Assembly: GCF_900110345.1 (NCBI RefSeq)
Contig: NZ_FODJ01000003.1
Coordinates: 248,001-312,000 of the forward strand
Reading direction: 5' to 3'
Length of the DNA stretch: 64,000 nt
DNA from: Amphibacillus marinus
GTDB taxonomy: Bacteria; Bacillota; Bacilli; Bacillales; Amphibacillaceae
The translations under genes and the position numbers were made by a program. The notes under the pieces are model-generated. The model was not told where the DNA came from and ran no database searches. It was given only the letters and a program-made list of their open reading frames with translations. Shown here one piece after another: positions 1 to 8,375 of this stretch (position 1 is its first letter; each line of letters opens with the position of its first letter).

Positions 1-181
1 GATTAGGCTTAAAGATACCTGTTAAAATACTTTTGGCGATTGTCCACCCATTACTTTCTAGACCATTTACCTGAATTGAGGTCAACAACCAAATAATCAG
101 GCCGACAATAATTAGTGAAATGGTTAGTAAATAACGATAATTCCTTGGTGTTGTTGCTAATTTTTGTTCAATTTGATTCAT
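1..181 (-). CDS. phnE: PhnE-type ABC permease, second copy (N-terminal part only)
   Basis: Reading from the ATG at 181 gives MNQIEQKLATTPRNYRYLL followed by a hydrophobic segment; the gene runs off the window's left edge. An AAAGGGG ribosome site precedes it. It starts 12 nt after the stop of the preceding phnE, so this is the fourth gene of a phnD-phnC-phnE-phnE' operon. Phosphonate importers commonly carry two paralogous permeases; the identification rests on this context and the membrane segment, since only 60 codons are visible. Confidence 0.7.
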   Translation of the reverse strand, partial: MNQIEQKLATTPRNYRYLLTISLIIVGLIIWLLTSIQVNGLESNGWTIAKSILTGIFKPN

Positions 182-193
182 AACGATGCCCCT

Positions 194-1009
194 TTAAAGT
201 AACTTCTTTCTAAAATGCTCGCTAACTGATTCAATAAGCAAAACAGTGATCGCTAGGACTAATAAAATCATGCCTACCCCAGCATAGTCACGCCACCCTA
301 ATCCTTCATTAAGAAGTAAACCAATTCCTCCTGCACCAACGTAGCCTAAAATCGCTGCATATCTGACATTTCCCTCAAAACAGAACAGTGAAGTCGATAA
401 GTAATTTGGGAGGATCTGAGGAAAGATAGCCTGTCGAAAAGCTTGCCCTTTTGTCATTCCGAGGGATTCCATCGCTTCATAAGCGCCCATGTCGGCATTT
501 TCAATTTGTTCGTATAGCAGTTTCCCTACATAAGAAAGTGTAAATAAACAGATTGCGATTGTGCCAGCAAAGGTCCCAAGGCCAAAAATAAATGTTGCAA
601 TTAAAGCTGTTACAAGTGAAGGAAGTGTTCTAAGCAAGCTTAGGAAAACACGTGCTAATCCAGTGATAACTGGCTGCTTTACAATGTTAGTTGAAGCAGC
701 ATAGGCGATCGGTAGAGCTACTAATGCACCAATAAAAGAGCCGAGCAGAGACATTTTAATCGTATCCAGTAATGGCTGCCAGATAGTTGAGATATGCGAC
801 CATCTAGGTGGCAGCATATCAGCCACAATGACAAAAAATTGATCCCAGCGTTCAAGTAACTGACTAAGATTAAACTGTGTGAGTTGAAGAGCAAAATAAA
901 TGCCCAAGCAGACCAGTAGTAAAATTATTGGTGTTCGGGAGTGTTTTTCTAAAACAATTTTCCCGCTAGGTAGTGGGATCTGCTTTGGGGGAAAGATGCG
1001 ATCAAACAT
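194..1009 (-). CDS. phnE: Phosphonate/phosphite-type ABC transporter permease PhnE
   Basis: A 271-aa integral membrane protein with about six hydrophobic segments. The C-terminal half carries the binding-protein-dependent transport signature (EAMESLGMTKGQAFRQAIFPQ, the cytoplasmic coupling loop that docks on the ATPase). The start is MFDRIF at 1009, because this ATG overlaps the phnC stop by 8 nt; the frame stays open further upstream only through phnC. Product forms the channel with the second PhnE; substrate (phosphonate, phosphite or a related oxyanion) cannot be read from sequence. Expected to respond to phosphate limitation through the Pho box in front of phnD. Confidence 0.88.
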   Translation of the reverse strand: MFDRIFPPKQIPLPSGKIVLEKHSRTPIILLLVCLGIYFALQLTQFNLSQLLERWDQFFVIVADMLPPRWSHISTIWQPLLDTIKMSLLGSFIGALVALPIAYAASTNIVKQPVITGLARVFLSLLRTLPSLVTALIATFIFGLGTFAGTIAICLFTLSYVGKLLYEQIENADMGAYEAMESLGMTKGQAFRQAIFPQILPNYLSTSLFCFEGNVRYAAILGYVGAGGIGLLLNEGLGWRDYAGVGMILLVLAITVLLIESVSEHFRKKLL

Positions 1010-1784
1010 AGGCTTGCTCCTTTGCAATCTCAGCCAGTACTTGCTCAGTTTGTCCTTTATAAATATAATCGAGGATATCATCAGTAACCTTAGCTGTTTG
1101 GTCATCAAAAACAATCGCACCTTCACGTACACCAATAATGCGGTCAGCATATTGAAGAGCTATCTCAACATGGTGAATATTCATAATGACTGAGATATTC
1201 ATTTCCTTATTAATTCGCTTAAAATCATCCATGACAATTTTCGATGTGACTGGATCTAACGAGGCAATGGGTTCATCAGCAAGAATGATTTCTGGGTTCT
1301 GCGATAATGTCCGAGCTAAGGCCACACGTTGCTGTTGGCCGCCTGATAATTGGTCAACACGTACAAAGGCTTTATCTAAAATGCCAACTTGATCTAAAGC
1401 TGTTAATGCTTTAATTTTGTGTTCTTTTATGTACACGCCAGTTAGCTTTCGAATAAATGAAAGATCAGGTACAAAGGAGACCAGTACGTTTTTCAGTACA
1501 GTTGTTCGTGTAACTAAGTTGAAGGATTGAAAAATCATTCCAATTCTTCTCCGAAATCGGCGTACTTCTTTTCCTCTTAATTTACTGACATCCATGCCAC
1601 CTACTATTAGCTGACCAGAGGTAATCTCGTGCATCCGGTTAATACAACGAATTAAAGTTGATTTGCCTGCCCCTGAAAGACCAATAACAGCGACAAATTC
1701 GCCTTGCTCAATCTTAAGATTAATTTGTTTCAGCGCTTTTATTTCGTTTGTGTATGTTTTATTAACATTTATAAATTCGATCAT
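1002..1784 (-). CDS. phnC: Phosphonate-type ABC transporter ATPase PhnC
   Basis: A 260-aa ABC ATPase with Walker A GLSGAGKST, signature LSGGQQQRVALARTL, Walker B EIILADEPIASLDP and the switch histidine in IMNIHHVEIA. Family length matches PhnC. The chosen start, MIEFINV at 1784, has a GGAG seven bases upstream; the six-codon extension above it has no ribosome site. It energises import of phosphonate or phosphite through PhnE using PhnD as binding protein. A short hairpin with a U-run separates it from phnD and may lower its expression relative to the binding protein. Confidence 0.92.
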   Translation of the reverse strand: MIEFINVNKTYTNEIKALKQINLKIEQGEFVAVIGLSGAGKSTLIRCINRMHEITSGQLIVGGMDVSKLRGKEVRRFRRRIGMIFQSFNLVTRTTVLKNVLVSFVPDLSFIRKLTGVYIKEHKIKALTALDQVGILDKAFVRVDQLSGGQQQRVALARTLSQNPEIILADEPIASLDPVTSKIVMDDFKRINKEMNISVIMNIHHVEIALQYADRIIGVREGAIVFDDQTAKVTDDILDYIYKGQTEQVLAEIAKEQAYV

Positions 1785-1828
1785 GCTAGATCTCCATTTC
1801 ATTTATGGTTTTATTGAGAAAATGAGAG

Positions 1829-1856
1829 AAAAAGAGAACACCTTATTGATGTTCTC
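1829..1856 (-). terminator. Partial terminator/attenuator between phnD and phnC
   Basis: On the minus strand a 7-bp stem (GAGAACA pairing with TGTTCTC, 9-nt loop) is followed at once by five U. It lies in the 90-nt gap after phnD. Such leaky terminators after a binding-protein gene usually give more binding protein than ATPase; that role is inferred. Confidence 0.6.
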
Positions 1857-1874
1857 ATGCTTACCATCATGTCG

Positions 1875-2957
1875 TTAATTCATTTCTCTTAGAAGAACTT
1901 GCGCATCACGTTCTTTGTCATAGTCAGAATCAGAAGCTTCTTGATAGCCTTCGTGACTATAGATAGAAATAACGGCTTTTCCTTCATCGGTTTGAGCAAT
2001 ATTAATAAAGGCTTGTTGAATTGCACTTTTTAATGCAGCGGTCATGTTGTCCGCATTTTTGCTGGCACTTACTGTATCATTGTAAATACCTGATGTTACA
2101 CCGATGACATTAGTTTCAGCCCAAATGTCAGCTTCACGACTAAACTCACCTTGCCAAGCATCAACATTATCTCGGCGCGCATCAGCGTAAGCAACAATAA
2201 TATCAACTTGCTCAGCAGCTAAACGGGCGAAAGAACTACCATAAGAATCGACTTGCACAAGGTTTTCTAAGTCAGTTAATTTCATATTGTATTTATCCTG
2301 AAGCCAAAGGGTTGGATATATATATCCAGCTGAAGAAGATGATGACATCACAGCCCATGTTGCACTGTTTAAATCATCAAATGTTAATTCTTCTCCGTTG
2401 TTTACTTTTTCAGCTAATTCTTGTCCTTTTTCAGAGGGACCAGCAATTAGTAAAGAGCGGTAATAAGTAACCTGCTCGTCAACAGCCTCAGTCGGCTTAT
2501 TATTATTCCATTCGACTGGATCTTCGGAATCAATACTTAATCCAGCACGTGTTGAGGTTAATAACACCTCAGCACCATCATCGTATAACACATATGTTCC
2601 ACCAGGGATCAAGCCAATATCAGTGGTTCCGGCAGATAGGGCCTCACCGACTGCTTCATAATTTGTTCCAACCGTGATGTCGACTTCCCCGACATCAAAG
2701 CCTAGACCGGCAAGCTCGGTAATTAGGAGATCCTTTAATGGCTCAGTAGCGGTAATGATTTCATCTGGTTCTCTAGAAGGGACAAACCCAACGGACAGTT
2801 TAGTAATGACTTCATTTGAGCTGGATTCCTCATTCGTTTCTTCACTTGTTGGTTCTGATTCAGGTTCAGCGTTAGCGTCATCTTCTGTGTCGCTACAAGC
2901 AACAAGTAGTGCAATTAAAGCAGTAAATAAAAAAAGCAACAACCATTTTTTCTTCAT
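1875..2957 (-). CDS. phnD: Phosphonate/phosphite-type ABC transporter binding lipoprotein PhnD
   Basis: A 360-aa periplasmic-binding-type lipoprotein. MKKKW followed by a hydrophobic stretch ends in the lipobox ALLVAC, then an acidic Ser/Glu-rich linker, then the PhnD fold (VGFVPSREPDEI, later DIGLIPGGTY and WAVMSSSSSAGYIYPTLWL, the ligand-pocket Ser/Thr cluster typical of phosphonate and phosphite binders). The start at 2957 has AGGGGG eight bases upstream; the longer frame to 3005 has no ribosome site. First gene of the operon; the substrate class is from family knowledge. Confidence 0.9.
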   Translation of the reverse strand: MKKKWLLLFLFTALIALLVACSDTEDDANAEPESEPTSEETNEESSSNEVITKLSVGFVPSREPDEIITATEPLKDLLITELAGLGFDVGEVDITVGTNYEAVGEALSAGTTDIGLIPGGTYVLYDDGAEVLLTSTRAGLSIDSEDPVEWNNNKPTEAVDEQVTYYRSLLIAGPSEKGQELAEKVNNGEELTFDDLNSATWAVMSSSSSAGYIYPTLWLQDKYNMKLTDLENLVQVDSYGSSFARLAAEQVDIIVAYADARRDNVDAWQGEFSREADIWAETNVIGVTSGIYNDTVSASKNADNMTAALKSAIQQAFINIAQTDEGKAVISIYSHEGYQEASDSDYDKERDAQVLLREMN

Positions 2958-3011
2958 TTCATTTCCCCCTAACAATCTCATTAACGTCGTTAACGTCGTG
3001 TACAACCCATC

Positions 3012-3062
3012 ATAATATGAAAGTGTTAAGTTAATTCGAGAGTCTTGTAAAAGTCATGTAAA
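3012..3062 (-). promoter_or_regulatory. PhoP box and promoter of the phn operon
   Basis: Read on the minus strand, four hexamers repeat at exactly 11 bp: TTTACA (3057-3062), TTTACA (3046-3051), CTCGAA (3035-3040, degenerate) and TTAACA (3024-3029). A TATTAT -10 element sits at 3012-3017, six bases after the last repeat, with no -35. This matches the Bacillus PhoP binding pattern of TT(A/T/C)ACA-like repeats with about 5-bp spacers replacing the -35 element. Leader length to phnD is about 45 nt. Confidence 0.75.
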
Positions 3063-3317
3063 TTAATTACCTGTTCGGAGTAGGAATAATAGTGGTCTAT
3101 TTGACAGCTGTCTTCATAATGAAGGGGCAACCCGCATCAGGGTAGGCTATGAACTAAAAATTATAATTATCTGTCATGTGAGATGTCTTTGTTACCGAAT
3201 AGCAACGATCATGGTTCGCTTGGCGAGCGAAAGAGGAAATAATTCTTGCGCGATTCCTGTATACTTTTTGCTAAGAGGAAGCTCTTAATTAGTGAAGGGC
3301 TTTAGAAAGGGGGAGCT

Positions 3318-3824
3318 ATGGATTCTGACCTTTTATTGCATGTTTATCAAAAGCAAGCAAAAATGATTTACTTTTATCTGAGAAAGAACGGCTGTCATCA
3401 CGAAGATGCTGAGGATATTGTTCAAGAAAGTTATACACAGTTCATGCGTTATTGTAAAGGGGTGGCTTCTGATAAGGCACTCTCTTATATTTTCACCACG
3501 GCGATAAATTTGTTTAGAAAGCTGTTAAAGCAAAGAGGGAAAGAACAAGTTATCGCCATTGATGATCAGCTTTTTTGGAGCAACTTCTCAAATGATCGAG
3601 ATACTGAGACGATTATCTTAGCAATAGAGCAAAAAGATGAAATAATCCATACCTTGGCGAGTATGCAAGATCTTTTTAGGCAACTGTTACTATTAAAATA
3701 TGATTTTCAATATAGCTATCAGCAGATTTCATTACTAACGGGCTTAAAAGAAGAAACCGTCAAAACTTATTTATACCGAGCAAGAAAGGCGTTTTATTTG
3801 AAATGGAGGGAACAGCATGGATGA
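3318..3824 (+). CDS. ECF RNA polymerase sigma factor
   Basis: A 168-aa ECF sigma factor: region 2 at about residues 10-75 (YFYLRKNGCHHEDAEDIVQESY, the region 2.2 core-binding motif) and region 4 at about 110-160 with a helix-turn-helix (YSYQQISLLTGLKEETVKTYLYRARKAF in short pieces). The ATG at 3318 follows AAAGGGGGAG. It overlaps the next gene by 8 nt, so the two are translationally coupled; the neighbour is its predicted anti-sigma factor. Which stress it answers is not visible, and I found no convincing promoter upstream. Confidence 0.87.
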   Translation: MDSDLLLHVYQKQAKMIYFYLRKNGCHHEDAEDIVQESYTQFMRYCKGVASDKALSYIFTTAINLFRKLLKQRGKEQVIAIDDQLFWSNFSNDRDTETIILAIEQKDEIIHTLASMQDLFRQLLLLKYDFQYSYQQISLLTGLKEETVKTYLYRARKAFYLKWREQHG

Positions 3825-4761
3825 ATTTAGTGATGATACATTTGATGAGCGAAAGGTTGCAAAGGTACTAAAAAAAGGTAAGCGGAAATCAATGTTGACG
3901 ACGGTATTTACCGCAATCATTGTCTTAATTACAGCTGTAATTGCTAATTTTGTCATTTCGGTATTCTTTAGTCAGTCGGCATTTCGCAGTAGAGATGCTT
4001 TCGTGCGCCTAACCATTCCGAATGGCTATATTAGCCAAACTTTAGATACTGTGGGAATTTTAGGCGGAACAAGTCACTACAAGGTTTCAAAAGATATGGG
4101 ATTCAAAGCGGTGGTTATCGAACAAGACCACAAATCCTTTGGTTTAGTGCCAAATCTGGTATCAAGATATCATGGTGGTCAAATTGGTCTCACAGGAGAT
4201 GATTGGCAACTTACCTATAAAAACAATGGCTGGCGAGAAATGCTTTTCTTTCACCCAGCAGTTGATTATGAGCAGTACAAAGATGATCGCAATTTAATTG
4301 AAGAGATGGATGGGGACAATATTTATGAAGTAGCGCTCTCATTTGACTTACCATACACATTTAGCGAACTCCCTTTTGTGGAATTGCCTGAACTGACCTG
4401 GCTGTGGCTCGATACATTTAATGAAGTCCAAATAGCTAGCTTTCAACAAGAAGCATTAGAATTTGATTGGACTATTTCGTTTATTAGGGAGTTTGAGTCT
4501 CTAGGGTTCACTATGCGTGATCGTTTAACCGCTACTACCACTAATAATTTTAGAAATGAGTATTATAAATTTCTCGATTTGTTGAGCGATAGTTTTTATC
4601 CAGGTCACAAGGAAGCACTAGCTAACATGGAGCAAGTTGAAGTAGAAGATATTGAGATATTAGGAGCTGTTATTTATGGAACAAAGGAAGAAGTATTAGA
4701 GATAATGGAGCATCAGAGTGTCAAGGCAGCTTCACTAGGTGGAATTATTGAGCATTATTAG
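3817..4761 (+). CDS. Membrane-bound anti-sigma factor, sigma-regulator N/C-domain type
   Basis: A 314-aa protein with a short cytoplasmic N-terminus (about 25 aa), one membrane helix (about residues 27-50, TVFTAIIVLITAVIANFVIS) and a large extracellular domain. Its layout resembles the Sigma_reg_N / Sigma_reg_C family found next to Bacillus ECF sigma genes. The start codon lies inside the end of the sigma gene. It would hold the sigma factor at the membrane until a signal is sensed outside; that role follows from the family and position, not from visible catalytic residues. Confidence 0.75.
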   Translation: MDEFSDDTFDERKVAKVLKKGKRKSMLTTVFTAIIVLITAVIANFVISVFFSQSAFRSRDAFVRLTIPNGYISQTLDTVGILGGTSHYKVSKDMGFKAVVIEQDHKSFGLVPNLVSRYHGGQIGLTGDDWQLTYKNNGWREMLFFHPAVDYEQYKDDRNLIEEMDGDNIYEVALSFDLPYTFSELPFVELPELTWLWLDTFNEVQIASFQQEALEFDWTISFIREFESLGFTMRDRLTATTTNNFRNEYYKFLDLLSDSFYPGHKEALANMEQVEVEDIEILGAVIYGTKEEVLEIMEHQSVKAASLGGIIEHY

Positions 4762-5054
4762 TGCATGCCATTGATGCTAACAATTAATAAAGCTCCCAGT
4801 AATTGAAGCGGTAAGACCAAAGAAGGGCTTCATGTGACTCTATTGCTCAGTTAAATGACGGAAAAAAAGCTAACGAATACTACGCGCTAAACTTATATCG
4901 GGCATACACTTAATCATAACCTTTACAACCTCAAGCGTGAGATTGAGCAAAAAGCTTTTGCTTAATATTGTGTCAATTTAATGAAACTATGACTAAAGTA
5001 ATCATATAAGGGCTTTTTTGATGATACAATAGTCATGCTTGGAGGGACGTTATT
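4762..5054 (+). other. Intergenic region without a supported gene
   Basis: No ORF with a ribosome site. A stretch at about 4893-4964 reads YIGHTLNHNLYNLKREIEQK then ends; without start or homology evidence it may be a gene fragment or chance. A TACAAT at 5025-5030 could be the -10 of the small gene that follows. Confidence 0.4.
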
Positions 5055-5168
5055 ATGAAGAAAATAAAGTGTTGGTTAGATTGCCGTATTAAAAAAAAGC
5101 ACAGATATAATTTTTATACGGATAGGTGCATTGTCTGTCAACGAAAATGTAAAAAAAGAAGCGCATAA
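5055..5168 (+). CDS. Small cysteine-rich basic protein, 37 aa
   Basis: An ATG with GGAGGG eight bases upstream opens a 37-codon frame. The product is very basic (12 Lys/Arg or more) and has five cysteines arranged C6-x3-C10 and C25-x2-C28-x3-C32, a spacing compatible with binding a metal such as zinc. No membrane segment or signal peptide. A terminator-like hairpin and a long T-run overlap the stop, so this is a compact independent unit. I do not recognise a family. Chance occurrence is unlikely given ribosome site plus terminator, but protein-level conservation is unknown. Confidence 0.55.
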   Translation: MKKIKCWLDCRIKKKHRYNFYTDRCIVCQRKCKKRSA

Positions 5169-5182
5169 TAGCGTTTTTTTTT
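5157..5182 (+). terminator. Weak intrinsic terminator after the small Cys-rich gene
   Basis: A short GC stem (CGC/GCG around ATAATA), extendable by A-T pairs, is followed by eleven T. It overlaps the stop codon of the 37-aa gene. Confidence 0.45.
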
Positions 5183-5398
5183 TTGCTTATTTTTACAAAA
5201 AAGTGTACTTGCTATTGTAAGATTATGAATGGCATAGCCCTAACGTTAATTTGGTCTATAGTACTAGATTGGTATTTGATTTAATAGCAGTAGTTAAAAG
5301 TATCTACTTAATTTACTATTTAGGGAAAGAAGGAAAAAAGCGATATATGTCTATTGTTGTATTATTTTAAAAATTATAGAAAAAATTGATAAATGTGT

Positions 5399-5451
5399 TA
5401 TAATGTAGAAGTGGTAATGAAAAATACTAATTTTCTTAGTATAGGGAGGTG
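5399..5451 (+). promoter_or_regulatory. Promoter and stabiliser-like leader of the PL9 pectate lyase
   Basis: TATAAT lies at 5399-5404 (no good -35 seen). About 13 nt after the expected transcription start is a perfect hairpin (ATACTAA 5424-5430, TTAGTAT 5436-5442) followed by GGGAGGTGA at 5444-5452. That Shine-Dalgarno has no usable start codon (GTG-AGC-TGA only) and is about 90 nt above the real ATG. A 5' hairpin plus orphan ribosome site is the known arrangement of mRNA stabilisers such as those of aprE and cry3A. Confidence 0.55.
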
Positions 5452-5540
5452 AGCTGATAGATTCAAACGTGTGAGGGTGCATCTTAGTTAGTACACAATG
5501 AAAGAAAGCTTAACTTTAAAAAATAATGGAGGTATCTTTT

Positions 5541-7346
5541 ATGAACAAGTCAAAGCATTTCTTGTTACTAAGTTGTCTATCTATCCTAATGTTTATTCTA
5601 TCTGCAATTCCTATTACAGCATTAGCACAAGCACCTATATTCACTGAAAATTTTACTGGTGCAACGACTAATAATTTATTTACGACATCCTTTCGTGCAT
5701 TACCTAACGATTCAAGTCGGCCGATGTATTTAAGAACGGGTGGTTCTGTAACAGCTGGCTCTAATAAAGTAACATTAGATGGTGGGAGAATGACAATTGG
5801 TGCACGGACTACTACAGAAACAACAAGTAATTCTACACCAGGAGGATCCCTTGACTTGAGTCAACCCTATCGCATTGTTCTTAATATTGATAATTTAAGT
5901 GGCGATTCAAGTAAGCGCTTTCAAATTTACGTGGATAATAATACGGTGCGCATGAACGATTCAATTCATGGTGGCGCTTCGCGCGTGTATCATCAAACAA
6001 TTGGACAAATGGGTACGGGTGATTTAGTTCTTGAGCCAGAAGTAGGTACAGCAAATTCCTTTATTCAGATCCGAACAGAGTCTGATGTAGCGGTAGTTAT
6101 TAATAGTATTAGAATCGAGTCCCTAAGCGATGCTCAACAACCAGGAGGCCCCTTACCCACAGCGCCGGGTATACCTCAAGGAGATCGGCAATTATATGTT
6201 GCAACAAACGGTAACGATAGTAATAATGGTAGTCAATCATCACCGTTAGCTACGTTGGATCGAGCAATTAGCTTGTCAAGAGCTGGTGATGTGATTGTGA
6301 TGAGAGGGGGTACTTATCATCACGATACCAGAATTACAGCTAATAATAGTGGTACTGCAAGCAAACCCATTACAATTGTCAATTATCCCAATGAAACACC
6401 TACATTAGATTTCTCTGCACAAGAGGAACTAGCAGGCAGAGATGGATTTCGAATAAATGGTGATTACTGGCATGTGCTCGGACTTCATCTAAGAAAAGCC
6501 GGTGGAAATGGTTTTAGAATTCATGGCAGTCACAATCGCATTGAAAGGTCTGTCGCTTATGAGAACCGATTAACCGGCTTTCATTTGGAGGATGGATCAT
6601 ATAATCTCATTATGAATAATGATAGCTATCGTAATTTCAACTTGAGAGGCAGAGTTGGCAATATGGCTGATGGCTTTGCCGCTAAGTACGAGGCATTAGG
6701 GCCGGGAAATGTTTTTTATGGTAACAGGTCTTGGGAAAACTCTGATGACGGCTTTGATTTTTGGATGGCGACAAGTACAATAACGCTTGAGAATAATTGG
6801 TCATTTGGTAATGGAAATCCTCAGTTTTGGAATCATTCGAATTTTGAAGGCAACGGGAATGGCTTTAAATTAGGCGGAAATCACTTGCCAGGTAACCACA
6901 TCGTTAGGCGTAATATGGCTTTTGATAATCAGAGTAAAGGGTTTGATCATAACAATAATACCGGGGCACTAACCTTAATTCATAATACTGGGTTTAATAA
7001 TGGGATAAGTAATAATGGCCGTAATTATGACTTCCCCAATAATCCAGCTAACGGTCAGCATGTCTTTATCAACAATTTAAGTGCCAATGCTCGTGTGACT
7101 GATCGTTTTGCATCCAACTCATCATTGCAGGGCAATAGCTGGCAAACTGGTACGGTAACGTCAAATATGTTTAATAGTGTTGACACGAGTTTAGCCAAGC
7201 GCCCAAGAAAGGCTGATGGCTCGTTACCAGATATTAATTTATTTGTGCCACGATCAAATAGCTTTCTTGTTAATGGTGGGGTTGATATTGGCGAACCGTT
7301 TAACGGATCAGCTCCAGATATTGGAGCAATTGAAACCGGACAGTAA
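5541..7346 (+). CDS. Secreted pectate lyase, polysaccharide lyase family 9
   Basis: A 601-aa secreted enzyme. Signal peptide about residues 1-30 (ends near ALAQAP). Residues about 35-210 form a beta-rich module (NFTGATTNNLFTTSF onward) of the kind preceding bacterial pectinases. From about 220 (LYVATNGNDSNNGS) runs a right-handed beta-helix with the PL9 block NMADGFAAKYEALGPGNV and SWENSDDGFDFW; the Lys in AAKYEA and the Asp cluster fit the family's catalytic base and calcium ligands. It would cleave polygalacturonate by beta-elimination outside the cell. The ATG at 5541 follows GGAGGT; the five-codon longer frame does not. Confidence 0.87.
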   Translation: MNKSKHFLLLSCLSILMFILSAIPITALAQAPIFTENFTGATTNNLFTTSFRALPNDSSRPMYLRTGGSVTAGSNKVTLDGGRMTIGARTTTETTSNSTPGGSLDLSQPYRIVLNIDNLSGDSSKRFQIYVDNNTVRMNDSIHGGASRVYHQTIGQMGTGDLVLEPEVGTANSFIQIRTESDVAVVINSIRIESLSDAQQPGGPLPTAPGIPQGDRQLYVATNGNDSNNGSQSSPLATLDRAISLSRAGDVIVMRGGTYHHDTRITANNSGTASKPITIVNYPNETPTLDFSAQEELAGRDGFRINGDYWHVLGLHLRKAGGNGFRIHGSHNRIERSVAYENRLTGFHLEDGSYNLIMNNDSYRNFNLRGRVGNMADGFAAKYEALGPGNVFYGNRSWENSDDGFDFWMATSTITLENNWSFGNGNPQFWNHSNFEGNGNGFKLGGNHLPGNHIVRRNMAFDNQSKGFDHNNNTGALTLIHNTGFNNGISNNGRNYDFPNNPANGQHVFINNLSANARVTDRFASNSSLQGNSWQTGTVTSNMFNSVDTSLAKRPRKADGSLPDINLFVPRSNSFLVNGGVDIGEPFNGSAPDIGAIETGQ

Positions 7347-7374
7347 AGAGATTATAATACATTAATTTACAGAA

Positions 7375-7414
7375 AACCGCGTTCCTTGTTGATAATAAGG
7401 GAGCGCGGTTCTTT
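7375..7414 (+). terminator. Terminator after the PL9 gene
   Basis: Stem AACCGCG...CGCGGTT, extended by TCCTT/AAGGGA with a small bulge, loop about 10 nt, followed by CTTT. Lies between convergent genes and may work both ways. Confidence 0.8.
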
Positions 7415-7476
7415 AGTTACCTATTTTTTAATACTGTTTTTAAAGAGAGATGATCAGCATGACTCTGCTAAAAGCC

Positions 7477-8256
7477 TTATTGATTTTTCATGAAATTTTG
7501 CTTTGCTAAATAATTTAGTACGGTCTGGGAAAACTGGTGATGCGATTCCTTGGTATACTTGGCAATCGTATAGATTTGCGCCAAATTTTTCAACTCCAAT
7601 TGGTCGACCATCTCTTTAAGGTGGGGGACATTCATATAACGATTCCAACCGTTCTCATTCCGCTCCTGATAGATTTCGAGAATCTCGGTGTCCGAATAAT
7701 CCTGATACGTATCATAGTGAACAAGCCCCTTATCTGGGAGACGATCACGTGGGGCAGGGTCTTCAGCTGGATACCCTAATGAGAAGCCAACAACTGGAAC
7801 TACATTAGGAGGTAAGTTAAGCAGTTCGCCAATTTGATCACAATTGGCAAGTGTCGAACCCATATAGCAAATACCCAATCCGTTATTTTCAGCAGCTAAC
7901 GCGCAATTCTGTGATACCAGGGTGGCATCAATTGCACCAATCATAAAACTCATAAAATTATCAAAATGGACAGGTGCGTCATTCAGCGTAAGCCATTTCC
8001 GCATCCGATTAAAGTCTGCACAGAATGTTAACAGGATGGGAGCATCTATTACCATAGATTGCTCCATATGAGCATCAAATAGTTTGTTTTTTAGCTCTTG
8101 ATCTTGTGTGACGATAATAGAATAGGCTTGCATATTCCCGCTAGAAGAAGCGCGAATCCCTGCTTCTAGTATAGCATCTAGCACCTCTTGACTCACTTGC
8201 TTGTCTGCATACTGCCGGATAGACTTATGTCCGTGGATAACATCGTTTAACTCCAA
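7477..8256 (-). CDS. Nitroreductase-family flavin oxidoreductase (NfsA/NfrA type)
   Basis: About 259 aa with the nitroreductase fold: HKSIRQYADKQVSQEVLDAILEAGIRASSSGNMQAYSI in pieces is the N-terminal FMN-binding Arg/Ser region, and NNGLGICYMGS and PVVGFSLGYPAE are the later conserved strips. It would use FMN and NAD(P)H to reduce nitro compounds, quinones or disulfides in the cytosol. The best start is TTG at 8256 (MELNDVIHGHKS): GAGGAG lies seven bases upstream. The frame extends to a GTG at 8292 without a ribosome site. Divergent from the DinB-like gene with a shared dyad. Confidence 0.85.
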   Translation of the reverse strand: MELNDVIHGHKSIRQYADKQVSQEVLDAILEAGIRASSSGNMQAYSIIVTQDQELKNKLFDAHMEQSMVIDAPILLTFCADFNRMRKWLTLNDAPVHFDNFMSFMIGAIDATLVSQNCALAAENNGLGICYMGSTLANCDQIGELLNLPPNVVPVVGFSLGYPAEDPAPRDRLPDKGLVHYDTYQDYSDTEILEIYQERNENGWNRYMNVPHLKEMVDQLELKNLAQIYTIAKYTKESHHQFSQTVLNYLAKQNFMKNQ

Positions 8257-8336
8257 GGTATCACTCCTCATTCTTTTTTGAAAAATTGCCACGAAAACGA
8301 CATTTTTAATAGGGTTAACATGCTGTTAATCTTATG

Positions 8337-8358
8337 ACTAGTAGTATATCATACTAGT
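8337..8358. promoter_or_regulatory. Inverted repeat in the divergent nitroreductase/DinB-like promoter region
   Basis: Perfect 7-bp arms ACTAGTA and TACTAGT with an 8-bp spacer, ending just before the AAAGGAG of the plus-strand gene. It looks like a repressor operator; no cognate regulator gene is adjacent. Confidence 0.5.
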
Positions 8359-8375
8359 ATAAAGGAGTGAGCGCA

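Noticed and set aside
1010-1150. 47-residue N-terminal extension of PhnE
   Set aside because: It lies inside phnC, has no ribosome site, and the internal ATG at 1009 gives the usual overlap and length.
4893-4967. Short transposase-like remnant
   Set aside because: Only about 24 residues, no catalytic motif and no inverted repeats nearby.
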